Shown: positions 12,461 to 24,444 of the stretch, piece by piece
Layout of the letters: every line of letters starts with the position of its first letter
Numbering within the stretch: position 1 is the first letter of the stretch
Assembly (NCBI GenBank): GCA_030248295.1
Contig: JASANH010001517.1
Coordinates: 124,001 to 188,000, forward strand
Length of the DNA stretch: 64,000 nucleotides
Origin: Mesodorylaimus sp. YZB2_4
Taxonomy: Eukaryota; Nematoda; Enoplea; Dorylaimida; Dorylaimidae
Direction of reading: 5' to 3'
Position numbers and translations under genes: made by a program
Notes under the pieces: model-generated
Databases searched by the model: none
Told to the model about the DNA's origin: nothing
Seen by the model: the letters and a program-made list of their open reading frames with translations, nothing else

Positions 12461-12689
12461 TTCCTTTTCATATCAGATGCCATTCCAGTTGTGAAAAAAG
12501 TCCTGATGAACCCGAAATTGCATTATCGAGAAGGAACGACCAAGGAGAAGAGAAGACAAAAAGTTTTGAAGGTTTGAACGCGCAGTCACTTCTCTACTTC
12601 TGACGTTACAACAAAAGCGTAATATTACCACAATTCCTGATTTGCCTGATTCGCCCAGAGAGTTCGATGTTCCTTCCACACACGCTGAC

Positions 12690-12785
12690 AATGGGTTCAC
12701 AGTTCGACCCCAACCCAACCCCGAAAATTTTGAAGTCGAACGCAACCCATAAAAACCCATATTTTTAAACGATTGATTGGAACAA
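12690..12785. repeat. CCCAACC-rich dispersed repeat
   Basis: 'GGGTTCACA.TTCGACCC', AACCCAACCC, 'TTTTGAAGTCGAAC' and AACCCATA are shared with 29,850-29,965. A related tract at 13,520-13,650 has GGGTTGGGTTCG and CCAACCAACCC. Confidence 0.55.
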
Positions 12786-14030
12786 AAAAACACCTTTTCT
12801 TCAGCAGTCTGGTCTCCTGTCATCATATTCACCCGAAAAGGACGAAGAGGCAGAGCTAAACCAATGGAAACGGCCCTTCAAAACCCACGAACCTCCTTCT
12901 GACTCAAAAAATTGCTCACAGGTTACAAGTCTGTGCCTTTTCAGAAAAAGTATAAGCTTATAAATCTAGATCGCTTAAATTTCTTGTTTAACAGACCTTT
13001 AACATTTGGAAATGTCAGTGGATGGCTTTTTTGGTGAAGCACGAGGTCACTAATGTGAACTTGTAACGCTGATACCCTGCCTAGATGTGATTCGTACTTA
13101 TTCCAGGCTGTATTAATTTATAATGTCTGATTAAGTCGTGCGCGACGGACTTCGCGAGGACATATTCAAGGAGCGTTTCAAAAGGAAGGCTTTCTGGCTG
13201 CGATCGACAAGAGATCAGTTCAGAGCTCGATATCATCTGCTGACAGACAATTTCTCAGTTCCGTCACAGTGTGACTTGAATATCGCATTGGACAAACTGG
13301 GGGGGGGGGGGGCACTGGGCACTCGAGCGGTCAGGGTCTTCGATCACATAAACTGAACTGCGCGGCCGACTTCTGTACACTACTCTACATTATTGTCACA
13401 CCAGGATCTGTCGACTCGAAACCAACGGACATCATATCGCAGAGGCCTCAATACGCTGTGCCGACAACCGCATGATTACGCTGACTATAATAAAACTGAC
13501 CCAAGGTGGAAAAGTGATTTTTGGGTTGGGTTCGAAAAAAAGGTCGCCCTTCACAACCGAGAAAGAACCACTCTGTCTAAAAACCTGGCCCAACCAACCC
13601 AAAAACTGGGTTGCGTTGGGTTTTGGGGCCCAATGTCGAACCTGGGTTTGAACATAAACTTTACAATGAGCTTCAAGTCTCCAAACATTATGTCCGCAAG
13701 CACACCAGCGAGCACATTAAATACCACAGCAAAGCTGAACATAATCAATTTTCGGAATTCTTTTTTAACCACTTCAAGATAAATGTACCTTTGTTTCAGG
13801 CCGTGAGCCCGCTTTTATTATATCAGCTGCTGCCTATTATTGGTTTAAAAAATGCCAGAAACCCAAGGAGCAGCTCAGGGGTGACAATTGCGGATTTCTG
13901 GTGCTTGCAGCGCTTGTAACCATCAAGCACATAAAATACACCACTGTAGTATTTCTTGCAAAAAACGGCTTTCTGGATCTAAATAAATACTCATGCAAAC
14001 CATTTCGAGCTATAAAACGCAGGTATCAAA
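12786..14030. other. Intergenic; no gene seen
   Basis: It contains a 14-nt G-run (13,299-13,312) and the GGTTGGG-type repeat (13,520-13,650). None of the short frames has a signal peptide, membrane segment or domain I can recognise. Confidence 0.4.
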
Positions 14031-16100
14031 TCAGACATCGCTCTTAGGTTCAGGGGCTGTATAAAAATCAAATTTAATTTTCTTATCTTCCTCCTTCATT
14101 TTCGAGCCAGCATCAAGTTTCTTCGCTTCACAGCCAGCATCTTCCCGTCCAACTGCTTCAGCACCTTTCCTTGGTCCGGAATTCGTCTCCCATACTTCAC
14201 TGGCGCCATCAAAAGGAGTGGGCAGGTATTCCGGATTTCGCTGGGGCAGCATGTATAAATCGAATTTGTCTTCTTCAACCGATTCGGTCTGATCATCAAA
14301 CGAGTGGACAGGCGGTTCCAAATCGGAAGCTAAATACGAACTTTTCTCAATATCGACATGGTTTAATTTGATAGGCGGCGAAGAAATAATCGATTCGGCC
14401 ATTTCAAGATCCTCAGCTTCCTGTACGCCTCGCCCCGATTGAGCGCTGATTTGATCAACCAGACGTCGGAGCCGACTCTGCCCGTACCAACTCCTTACCA
14501 CGCCCGTCTTGTCCGCAGCGCAGTCAGAGTCGACTTCCTCTTTCAGCTTCTTGATTTGTTTATTCACAGCACGATGGATCCTGTTCACCGACTGGTCATC
14601 GTCAGGAACGGTAGGGGCACTGCGAATCATTTCGTCCTCTTCTAACTACAACACAAAGAATCTGCAGGGCTCAGACTGGAAAGGCGAAGCTCTCGACCGC
14701 TTACTTGCAAATGAAAAGTGACAGTAGCGTCGAAATCGCCAATTTTGCCCTTCAGTTCTATCAGACGTGTTTTTAAGCACTGACAACGATCGACCAGCTC
14801 CACCTTCATTTTCTTCAAATCTTGTTGCATTTCAGCCGAATTGAACTTTGACTAAAATGCATCACCAGGATAATGATACGAGACGACTAAAGGGAGAAAA
14901 CGCTTACGTTGCTCCCTATTTTTCGCACAACATCGAGGATGTTGGCGATCTCGACAAAGTTCTTGGCCACGCTCTCGAACTCCTGCCCGATCGCAGATCC
15001 TCTTTGTCCAACGTCGGCTGCAAAAGAAAACATTTTTCAAACAAACAAAGCTGTCTTCTGTAAATTACCCATGAACTCGCGAGTTTTTTTGACTCGTTTT
15101 TGCTCCCTTTCCAGGGAACCTGAGCTTTTCTCTTGCGGATTCGCATCGGTCGCCTGTAGGACCAGTCGATTGCACATGTCGGTCAGAGCGCGATCGAGGT
15201 CGTTAATGCGTGCAAAGGCCTGGTCTGGCCAGTTTGGGTCCGTTGTCTCGACCACCCGAATGCGCTGGCGATTGACTGCGGCTTCGGCCATGTCACTTAC
15301 CAGCAAATCGTAGCCTTGCTGTGCAACTGCTCCATAGGGAGTCTCTGAGGCGAGTGGTTCAGGAGGTGGCCACCGGGCTGGCGTCCCTTCGTCCTCGAAC
15401 ATGTCAGTCCAACGTTGGTAAGTGAACAGGCGAGGTCCTGTCAGCATTGGAGCCGTGTTGCGCCAGAACTTGATGGCGCCGGTCGTCGGATCACAGGGTT
15501 GCCGTTTCTGCAAATTGACTGCATGAACAAGTTCAAACTGGTTTAAACTTTGAGTGCTCACATCCTCGTCGCCCAAGACGATTGATGGTGGTTCCGGTTC
15601 TGATGATGGTGGAAGGGGCTTCGGTTTGAACACCAGTTTGTCCCAGATGGCTTGCTCGTTCGCTTCTTCGTCCGTTTCTTCCTCAAAACTTCCCGAGTCA
15701 GAGGTGTATTCAGTTTCCGTTTTCTCTTCTCCGGACGTTTCCGTTTCGCTGGATGACGGCGATTTGACGGTCGCACTTTTTGGAGTGTCTAGAGGTAGAA
15801 AGTTTTTTCTGCGGAAAGATTTTGTAATTTACGACTTACCAGGCACCAAAGATGGTTCGACGGCATCTAAACTGACGCACCTTTTTAAAATCAAAAACTT
15901 GCAAAATATTTTGTGACCTTACCTGGCACAGGGCAGGCCTTGACAGTTTTCATCGAGCTGTCGGAGTCGGGACGGTCGTTGGGCGAACACTCGGACATAT
16001 TGCTCGTCACATTCGAAAACGCCTGCGCCCTTTCTTTTCCTTTGGTCGACGTTAGGGGCAACCCTGTTTCAGGATTATTGTCGTTCGGCTTTCGCATCAT
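14031..16100 (-). CDS. Unrecognised 589-aa acidic, partly coiled-coil intracellular protein (five exons)
   Basis: Exons (minus): 15923-16100, 15069-15788, 14908-15017, 14705-14851, 14031-14645; all are GT-AG with matching phases. Two adjacent ATGs sit at the 5' end and the upper one is taken. There is no signal peptide or membrane segment. The N-terminus is Ser/Thr/Glu-rich and low complexity (SSSETETSGEE, EEETDEEA). A folded-looking part follows (FWRNTAPML, TYQRWTDMFEDEG, WPPPEPLASETPYGA), then heptad-like helices (ARINDLDRALTDMC; QQDLKKMKVELVDRC; HRAVNKQIKKLKEE). The C-terminus is acidic and ends in DFYTAPEPKSDV. I do not recognise the family. It is transcribed divergently from the SAYSD1 gene, with start codons 475 bp apart. 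A broken copy of exons 4-5 lies at 30.6-31.5 kb. The exon model is firm; function is unknown. Confidence 0.8.
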
Positions 16101-16575
16101 CGATTATTAGGTGATCTCTATCGATTAGCTAATTCAAATAAAAGTTGTCAAGGACGACTCGCTTGGGATAAAAGTCGCAACACTGGACCAAACAGATGCG
16201 CAGTATGGTGGGTTACTGAAGTGAGGTGGGCTTTTGACCATCACTTTACACGACCTTGTCATCCTGATTTGTGTATATACGGGCGCGAACAATGTAAAGT
16301 CGAAGTACAAAGCACTTACCCCACTGATAATGTCAGTTGCTTTCCCGTAACATTTGAATTTTTGTCATAAGCGGCAGAGTTGTCTGCACCTTCCGCGATA
16401 CTATCCTACCGCGGCCGTGCGTGGCTAATGTCTCTCCGTCTTTGAATTTAACTCTTCGAATTTACACAGGTAATTTTCTTGTACTGCCCTTTAGGAACGT
16501 GAATCGTTTTGTCATTGGTTTATTCCGCAACACTCACTCATCAATCAGTGCCTTCTGGTTATTTCCACTTGAATT
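16101..16575. promoter_or_regulatory. Shared intergenic region between divergent genes
   Basis: The 475 bp separates two outward-facing start codons and so must hold both 5' UTRs and probably both promoters. No clear TATA box or trans-splice acceptor was identified; the role is inferred from layout alone. Confidence 0.4.
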
Positions 16576-17028
16576 ATGGACAAAATTCAGCATCAGTTGG
16601 AAGAATTCCGTCAAAGGAAACTTCAAGAAGCTAAAGAGAAAACAGTAACAACAACGTCGAACAATATTTCAGTTCCTTCTGTCGCTTCTTCGCCCGAGTC
16701 GTCTAATCCTAAGATCGAGCAGCGGCCCGTCGATCCTGAACCCGAGCATGATCATCGTCAACAACAAAATTGGATCGACTTCTTATCGAGTTTTTTAATC
16801 CAACTCTTGGTCTGGCTCATTTTGCTCCTAGTGGCTGTCAAATACGAATTTGGTATCGTCTACTGCATTTTGACTGGTTTTTACGTCATTTGGGTCAATT
16901 TAAGTCGTCGTCGAAGGCGAACCGGTGAATTGAGCGCTTATTCTGTTTTTAATCCAAATTGCGAACGGTTGCCGGGAACTTTGACTGCGGAACAATTAGA
17001 GGGAGAGTTATTGCATCGACCCATGTGA
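16576..17028 (+). CDS. SAYSD1: SAYSvFN domain-containing protein 1 homologue
   Basis: A single exon of 150 aa. Residues 1-25 form a charged amphipathic helix (HQLEEFRQRKLQEAKEK). Residues 26-62 are a Ser/Pro/Glu-rich linker. Residues 66-109 contain two closely spaced hydrophobic helices (SSFLIQLLVWLILLLVAV and GIVYCILTGFYVIWVNL). A basic RRRRR cluster follows, then the family signature SAYSVFNPNCERLPGTL at 120-136. Family members are ER and vesicle membrane proteins; human SAYSD1 is reported to act in clearance of translocation-stalled proteins with the UFM1-modified ribosome. The signature, the hydrophobic hairpin and the length, near that of other members, make this identification strong. 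It is intronless, unlike its neighbours. Confidence 0.93.
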   Translation: MDKIQHQLEEFRQRKLQEAKEKTVTTTSNNISVPSVASSPESSNPKIEQRPVDPEPEHDHRQQQNWIDFLSSFLIQLLVWLILLLVAVKYEFGIVYCILTGFYVIWVNLSRRRRRTGELSAYSVFNPNCERLPGTLTAEQLEGELLHRPM

Positions 17029-17526
17029 TTGTGAAAACTCAAATAGATCGGGTTTTTGGCTGTGGATTGATTTTTGAATGAGATGTGGGACACGACGATG
17101 TTTGGGGCATTCGTGTAGTGTGTGATGGTCACTGATAGCTGGGGATGTGGTGTCGGTCTACTAGCATTTGTTGCATTTAGACCGAGAACCCTTGCAATTT
17201 CCACCGTTGACCAAGCTACAGTAGCTTTAGAAACCTTGGCCACAGATCGACCAACAAAAGGTTTACAGGATTACTGGCCCGATCTGATCAGCTGACATGA
17301 TAAAGTCGCGATGTCGAATGGAAATATGATGCGATAAGATGCACAGATTTACCCGAAGCGATAATTTGTCAAATATACATTCGATAAGGCATGGTATGCA
17401 AATGATAAGCTCAAACCGAGCACAATCATTGGGTACTGATAAAGGTATTGTCACTGCGAGTCGTACGGATACTTGAATATTGAAGAGTAAACTGCACTCA
17501 CACGTCTTATCATCACTGATAAGACA
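17029..17526. other. Intergenic between convergent genes; no gene seen
   Basis: This is the 3' flank of SAYSD1 and of the MPEG1-like gene. Short frames show no recognisable domain. Confidence 0.4.
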
Positions 17527-20368
17527 TCAGGCAGTCTCAGTGGGCGCCTCATTGATAGCTTGATATTCTGGGCCAGTCTGCTCGGCCAAAATGGGTGCGA
17601 TTTCGTCGGTCGATCCCGATTTCACTTTTCGGTATCGACGTCTGCGATAGGCACGTGAACTTGATAGAACCAGCACAAGGACCAAAAATAGGCCGGAGAT
17701 ACTGCCCAAAACAATCGTAGCAATAAAAAATTTGTTCGACCCAGAGTCACCAGGTTTCTATAAGGGAATCTAATATCAAGGAGTTATCGTGATGCAACTT
17801 TCCAATGACGGGAGTGGGAGAGGATGCAATCGACCAAAGTCAGTGGGACGCCTCCGACTGGAGTAGGGTGAGTCTTGCAAGCGCACGTGTGATAATGCTG
17901 GCCACTCTTGTCTTATGCGCGTCATGGCCATGTGGCCAGCGTGTGGTGCTATCATATTTTAGTGCTCATGATAAGATAAGGCGGCCTGATGTATGTGGCT
18001 GCACCAGACTGCCAGTGCCGACCGTACCATACCGCGCCGCTCTACGGGGGGGGGGGGGGGGGGGGCACCAAATGATCAAAAAGCCTTCGTTCAGTATCGA
18101 GAAAACCTTTCGAAACAATTTTTTCAATTTTTCAAATCTGCCAAAATGGAAGTTTTGGTCGGTAAGGGTTAGAGGACGGTCAAAAAGTCGGTACGGTCGA
18201 CCCTGGCCAGACTAGCAGGCCTTTGTGGAATAGTCGGTGGCTGGTGCTGGAATCAGTTTTTTTTCGAACGCGAACCAAAAAGAGAAGATACTGAATTTTT
18301 TTCGCCTTACTAACGAGCCGTGCACATAAAGTGCAGCGTTGTATCGACCGATTGCAGATCACATAACAATCGATCGATCATATCAAAAGGTCTGTTGCAG
18401 GAATTTATCGATTGATCGATTGATAGGTGGATCACAGAATTAATGACGGATATCAAAAGCTTGATCGCTGGTCGACCGCGTTGACTGAATGGGTGATTGT
18501 GTCAGTGGTCAACGCGATGTCCGTGTCAGGTCGGCGGCCTCCCAGTAAGGACCCCACCCGGTTGGCATCTGATTACTTACCACGTCCTCCGCTGTATCAC
18601 GGAACACAAATTCTCCATATGGGGGTCGATTGGCATCGAGAAGTTTGGGGCTATCGTTTCGCTCGGGTCGCACGCAATAATACACTTCGCATGCTCCAAC
18701 AATGGTGGCCAAGTGCTGACTGTATCCAGCCGGACAACGAGCTTGCTCTTTCGGGGTCTGACAACTGAACCAATGTCCGAGAATGACCGAGTATTTGTCG
18801 TCCATTTCGTAGTCGCGACTAAGGCAGATGGTAATGTCGAAGAAGAGTCGGGTCCCCACGAATCGACCTGGGCACGAGTTAGAGCCAGTGTAGGGATTGG
18901 ATTGGGTGCTTGAATAGAGTCCACCGAACATATAGCCACTATCGCGGGATGGGGCGTGTCCATTGGGATTAGTGCACCAATGAGTTTCTAACTGACGATA
19001 GCACGTTCGACAATGGGTCTTCCTCCACAGCCACCAGCCCGACTCGTGACAGCAAGTGTACGATTCACGCGTGTCCAATAGTTTGACTGTGGAGTACAGG
19101 GCGGGACAGGAGTACGAACCCGAAATCCCGTTCTGCTGGTTGGCTCGGGCGCATCGATCGTCGTACTGGTCCCATCTGCACTGTTGGAAGAACCCAGCGA
19201 ATGTATAATTGTGGAATGGCTGCAGGCACGTTCCGTCGTCCACATTCGCATTGATATCGAAATTTTCGGCTAATGGATTCAACGCGCAACCATATCGCGT
19301 GTTACGAATGTAGTATTCTTCACTTGCATTGCGGATATACTCGGCCATCTTCCAGACCAGATTCACAGGCAGTTGGGGGAAGTTGGAGGGGGTGATTGTG
19401 TAAAAGAGGGGCTCGCCCGATCGATCCAAGGCGACCACATCGTCCACCATTAACTGCACTGGTGCCGACTCGCTTTTCGGTGCCATCAACAGACGATTTA
19501 CATTGGGGCCACCCTTGGTGTTTACTTGGGTATGGTGCACAGTGGAATAGAAGCCATTCATATCTACAGTCTGCGTTTTCCGACCCACTGAAAAGTTGAC
19601 GCTAAAAACGCTGAAAAAGCTGGCTGCTGCTGATGCCTTCATTTCATCGACAGTAGTGTGCTTTTCCATCATCGAGTCAGCCCTGACGTAATCATCTTGA
19701 CTGATCTGGGCACCAATCTCGGCCCTGGTTACCACGTGCGTGCCAAAATCATGTATCGTAGTCCTTGACAAATACTTGGCCAATTCGGTATCATTGTGTT
19801 GTATTGCCTTGCCTACACTGGTCATTCGGGCTATGAAAGCAGAATGCAACTTGCCGCTCATCGATCCGATCAGTGTGGCGTAGTGGAATCGTAGTTTGGT
19901 TGTGAAAATGGAAGTATTCTGGCTACTGGCTCTTTCTTTCATGTCCATATGATCCTTACTGAACTTGCCACTGATCGAAGCCTTTCCAAATAAGTTACCA
20001 CCGGCTTCCAAATTGATGCTGTAGGTGGTCGAATCGAAGTACCGGTGATAAGTCTCGTAGAATGTGGCCACTCGATCCAGATCACTTTTCTGTACAGGAA
20101 GGGCGATTAGTCCATCGGGAATCCAGAATTGCGAATCAGATGTGGTCTTGCATTCTTTGTAGGTCGTGTCGAAAACAGAAGCCATTGGTGTATTACGTAG
20201 ATTATCCCAACCCATGCCCACGATATAAGCCAGGGTATTCAGTTGGGTTTTGGTCGGGTCAATGGTTTCATGCCGGCATTGTTCCAGGTCAGATGAGAGG
20301 GAAGTGGCGACGAAGCACGGAAGGAGCTTGATGGCAATAAGGCACTGCAAATGGCACGGTATCAGCAT
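17527..20368 (-). CDS. MPEG1: Perforin-2/MPEG1-like MACPF membrane protein
   Basis: Two exons, 18581-20368 and 17527-17757, join in phase 0 and give about 672 aa from the ATG at 20,368 (vertebrate MPEG1 is about 716). The in-frame GTG further upstream is not needed. A hydrophobic N-terminus (CLIAIKLLPCFVATSLSS) is the likely signal peptide. The MACPF domain carries YIVGMGWDNLRN near the start, FWIPDGLIALPV, and the MACPF signature DFGTHVVTRAEIGAQ about residues 207-221. A Cys-rich region follows (NPLAENFDINANVDDGTC and many CxxC pairs), then a membrane helix (FFIATIVLGSISGLFLVLVL) and a basic short tail (YRRRRYRKVK). This domain order is that of perforin-2, a type I membrane pore-former of endosomes/phagosomes that damages engulfed bacteria. 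The 823-nt intron carries a SINE fragment and a 20-nt G-run. The true first exon could be further upstream. Confidence 0.88.
17800..17885 (+). mobile_element. SINE-like fragment in the MPEG1-like intron
   Basis: 'CCTCCGACTGGAGTAGG' followed by GTCTTGC matches the body of the 4,505-4,960 element. Confidence 0.45.
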
Positions 20369-22604
20369 ATACTGTACTGTATTTGTATCAGGCACGCAGA
20401 GGTAGAGGAGGACAGACTATGTATTGATTCTCAGGGAAAGAAACCCCAAAACAACCTTTCCTCAGAATCTGGAAGAGGAGGAGGCCAAATCAGCTAGGGT
20501 GTTGCAGTAGTCTTATAATTAGTCAGGCGAGCCGTCGCGAACAAACCAGACATCCTCAAAAGTTCAGGGGTCATCTGACACGATGGAAGCCTGCTAAATC
20601 GATCCAAATCAGCAGCTGTTCCATTGACCTAACTGACTCGCCTGTCTTTGCCCTCATTCAGGTGCACCGAAGACGAAGCCGGACAGCTTGGCACCCGTCA
20701 GTTGTACTGTATTATATCCTATTGTACACCTAACTGACGTGACAAAGAACAAATCAAATTTGCATCAGAAACCCCCAAAAACCGTAAAACTCACCAGAAT
20801 TTTCATTGCTCCGTCTCTCCGTTTTCTTCATACGCCGTTACTACAGCCACTCGCCAGCCAGTGCAAAACAGGACTACGCCTTTTCACAAGACTCGATGAA
20901 ACACCTGGTAAAAATGACGACGCAATGATTCACCATCGTTTCTGACCGGGGTTCGCATAATGGCGTTTTCATGGCGCGAATATTTCATTCGCGAAAGAAA
21001 TTGGCTGGATGGGGTCGAGAAGGCATGTCGGCTAATCGTAAGTGATATCGCCGTCAGACCTGGTATGGCAGGCAGTCAGCGATCACGAGCAAGGTTAACC
21101 AGCAAAAGTCAACTTCTGACTGCAGCAACTGCTTGTGTACGGGCTCGTACACTGTACATACGAGTATGAGTACGCGCTGTACATATGTGGCCCTTGACGA
21201 GCATAGACCAAGGGTAGTCTAAAGTACATAGTCGCAGCAAAACCAAACCTATGAAATCGCCCACATGAGCCAGCCAAGCCAATGGTTAGAAGTCGCCAGT
21301 GATTCACCAATGCTGAACTCATATTTGTGCAACAATCTCTGAAACGAATTGCGAAAAAAGTGCGTAACTCGCATTAGTTTTTGACCAGGAGCCTGCAAAG
21401 ATCTTTAAGTCTCGGTAAGAAAACTGTTGTATACTGTAATTCGTATTAGGGCTCGGGAGAGCTGCGAAGATTAGACCGACCGCTTCCTAGGCTGGCTTTT
21501 ACGAGCCTATCCCTGGGGCAAATCTTGTGCACTGGAAAGTACTGAGGAAGGACCGACGTTCTACGTACCACAGACCATTTCTCAGCCCCATAGGACCCGT
21601 TCAAGTGGACAGGGATCCTGATTTGCCTGCAGGCGCTCAGCAGACATGCAGCAAGACATGCAAGGATCAGTTACACGGCAGCTTCCCCTTCTGTGTCTCC
21701 GCTAGGGGCGCATGCACATAAGAGCATCCTGGACCACGGCTTCTTCGGACAGCGGGTAGGCCCTGAGCCCTGTCAGCGGTCGATAGCTGTGAATGTCTGT
21801 TCGTTTGCCCGAGGTCGGGTGAGTCGGGATTCGGAGAGTTCGTCCCCTACCTTTAGTTCCCGCACGGTTCTTCCCAATATCAAATTTTGAGAGCTCAAAA
21901 AAAGAATTAAGAGGTCAGGAATTTCAGGGAAAGCTGTCAGCTGTGACACCACGCCGAATAAAATGGTCAGTTGGGCAAGCGCACCGTAACTCCTCATTTG
22001 TTGTTGTCCTTGGATAGGTTTAAAACGGCTCCGACCCGGGGGGGGGGGGGGGGGGGGGGAAGTAAAGAGTGATACAAGTAACGGGTGTATTGGGTTTCAA
22101 ACATGTTTGGCGTGTGCGTTCCTGCACAAGAGTACTATTATTAGACTTATCACATGTTCAGGCTCTAATAATAAGCATTTTTGTTAGTGGTAGCAAGAAA
22201 AATGATAAGGAAGAACAAAACAATTAAGAGAAAATCAAAAAGTGGCGCTCGTAACATACAGTATTACGTAAGTACATATTCTTCACGTGATAGCTTCAAC
22301 ATCAGCAGAGATTAGAGGCTACAAGATTATATAGGGGTCTGCTGACCCTACCTAGGGTCATAAGTGAGGGTACGCGGTAGGTACATGGCAGAACATGTCG
22401 CGTTTTTGCACTGGACGGCTAGCTTCAAAACATCTACCACCACCAGCCAAAGACTGACACAGAATTGAGTCAGTAGCGCAACCTTTTGCATCAAAATGTG
22501 TGGTTTGTACAGTAAAATGTAATGAGCCCAAATGTGATCCTCGATTTTCCTATGAGATTATTTTTTCTGGGACTCCATTCTTATCGAAAATCATAACTCG
22601 ACTC
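20369..22604. other. Intergenic; SINE-like body and a long G-run, no gene seen
   Basis: About 21,650-21,830 ('AGCTTCCCCTTCTGTGTCTC', 'CATCCTGGACCAC', 'GCTTCTTCGGACAGCGGGT') matches the SINE at 2,851-3,148. A 22-nt G-run lies at 22,038-22,059. Frames elsewhere have no recognisable features. Confidence 0.45.
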
Positions 22605-22964
22605 TCACGTGGCACTGTCAACACTCCTCTTATTTCTGCCCCAGTTGTCGAATTGTCCTTCCTTACACAACATTTCTGTATTACATGCAATTGTTGAAGG
22701 TTGCGCCAGACCCTCGTGACCATCATTCGAAGAACGAGGCCGTGACTGAGGCACATCGAATATGAAAAAGTCACTTTGCCTCACCTTTGTTAGATCATCT
22801 TTGTCCATCGGCCATGACGATCCGTCTCGTGTTCCTGTTTTACTGGGGACCTTGAATAGTGCTGGTATTTGCAGATATTTTACGGGTGCATTATTACATT
22901 CAGCATCGGACTCGAAGCGATACTGAATCAAAAAAAGTCCAACGAGAACGCTAATTGCTGACAT
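22605..22964 (-). CDS. Putative small secreted protein
   Basis: An ATG at 22,964 opens a 119-aa frame beginning with a credible signal peptide (MSAISVLVGLFLIQYRFESDA). A short Cys-containing region (ECNNAPVKYLQIPALFKV) and a polar tail with a dibasic RNKRS site follow. A possible donor, CTAACAAAG|GTGAGG (about 22,780), would cut the frame after 'KDDLTK', so the C-terminal half may be intron. It lies 162 bp from, and divergent to, the collagen start codon. No family is recognised, and this may not be a real gene. Confidence 0.4.
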   Translation of the reverse strand: MSAISVLVGLFLIQYRFESDAECNNAPVKYLQIPALFKVPSKTGTRDGSSWPMDKDDLTKVRQSDFFIFDVPQSRPRSSNDGHEGLAQPSTIACNTEMLCKEGQFDNWGRNKRSVDSAT

Positions 22965-23126
22965 GTTTTGAGCAATTTTAGTCACTTTTTCTCGTAATTG
23001 TTATTCGCTGACCAACGGAAGAATGTTGAGAGTCGCCAAGAAACTGGCTTCTTGTTTGCATTTCCTGATGAGTATAAAACGTCGTGCCCATTCCACGTCG
23101 TCCATGAGTCCGAAAGCGAGGAGCCA

Positions 23127-24444
23127 ATGGCCATGTTTACATCGACGGATCACCTGGCCACCACAGCCATAATACTCAGCCTGGCTGCCTCTTTCATCAT
23201 GATGGCGTCATGGCCAGTATTAGTCAAGAAGGCGGGAAATTTGAATCGGGAACTTGAAATAAGCATCGATGAATTCAAAGCCTTGACTGACGCGGCTTGG
23301 ACTCGTATGATGGATCTGCGTAGAGGGAAGAAAAATTTTGAGCGTTCATCGCGCCAAGTTGTGTTTCGAAGATTCAATGAAGGCTTTGATGACTACAGTT
23401 GGAACAGCACGAGATATGGCAATATTGAGAACGAAGAAGACCCCGAATCCGAAGTCATGCCGAGCGCCCAACCTGCAATCGAAGAGGTTCAAGAGCTTGA
23501 AAGAGCCGAGAAGGCGTCCGAAGTCGATTTACATCTGAATCGCATTATGCACATGGTCCGCGGCCAGTTGCACCTTGCAACACCTCCCAATTCGCATTGT
23601 TCGTCGTGTTCTGAAGGTGAGGTCTGGCTGAGTTAATCTGTACAGGAGTCAAACGGTCCATTCTTTCAGAAAATCAATGCCAACCAGGTCCTCCAGGGCC
23701 CCCGGGCGAACAAGGTTTGGATGGCGACCCGGCACCAGAACAAGGGCCTCCAGGGCCTCCAGGCTCGCCGGGGTGGTGGCTCAGTTACAATTTGACTCCA
23801 CCGGAACAATGTCCATGTATTCTCGGGCCTAAGGGGCCCGCTGGAATACCAGGCGCGCCCGGATATCCTGGATACAAAGGCCCGAGTGGTCAACCCGGTC
23901 GTCCTGGAAGACCTGGCCCGCAAGGTTTGCCAGGGTACCCAGGCAACCCTGGGCTACCTGCCGCGAGGAATGGATATCCTGGTCCCAAAGGCTACGCTGG
24001 AAATGACGGTATAGTCGAGGTGCCGGGTCCACCAGGGCCTCCTGGGCCACTTGGAATTCCGTAAGTCCTAACAACTTCTCTATTTTTGTCTGGCGTATTA
24101 TTTTCCCTTGTTTCAGCGGTGCCCCTGGTGAGCCTGGCAAGAAAGGCAAAGACGGGTCCCCTGGTCAGTCTGGCCCGCAAGGACCACCCGGAATCCCTGG
24201 CCATCCAGGAAAAGATGGTCTTAAAGGGCCTGCAGGCCCAGCAAGTAAACTCGCGGGACCAAAAGGGCACAGCAAACGACAATGCTGCGATAGATTAATT
24301 CTGGAAGGGACCATACTCGAGATACCAACTGGAAATATGACAATAGCCCAAAAAGATTTCATAAGAAAAGTCATAAAAGAATTTCTTGCATCCGAGAAGA
24401 ACAAAGTTACACAACGCCATCTTTCTCGACCAAGGGCGATGTGA
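23127..24444 (+). CDS. Nematode cuticle collagen
   Basis: Exons 23127-23616, 23670-24060 and 24117-24444 (introns 53 and 56 nt) give 402 aa. The start chosen is the ATG heading [15 protein letters not shown]; the frame is open upstream but that part lacks collagen features. Residues 1-35 hold the cuticle-collagen N-terminal membrane anchor ([19 protein letters not shown]). The N-terminal domain follows with [17 protein letters not shown], then a basic, possibly furin-like segment and the Cys pair CSSC. Gly-X-Y blocks begin at [11 protein letters not shown], are interrupted by a Trp/Cys-containing piece ([12 protein letters not shown]), and continue in a long block and a third exon. The non-collagenous tail starts RQCC and ends HLSRPRAM. 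Such proteins trimerise and are crosslinked into the exoskeleton. The C-terminal tail of about 50 residues is longer than usual for the family. Confidence 0.93.

Noticed and set aside
22998..23126. Upstream extension of the collagen frame
   Set aside because: The first codon is not required and the 43 residues lack collagen-family features; the ATG at 23,127 directly precedes the membrane anchor.
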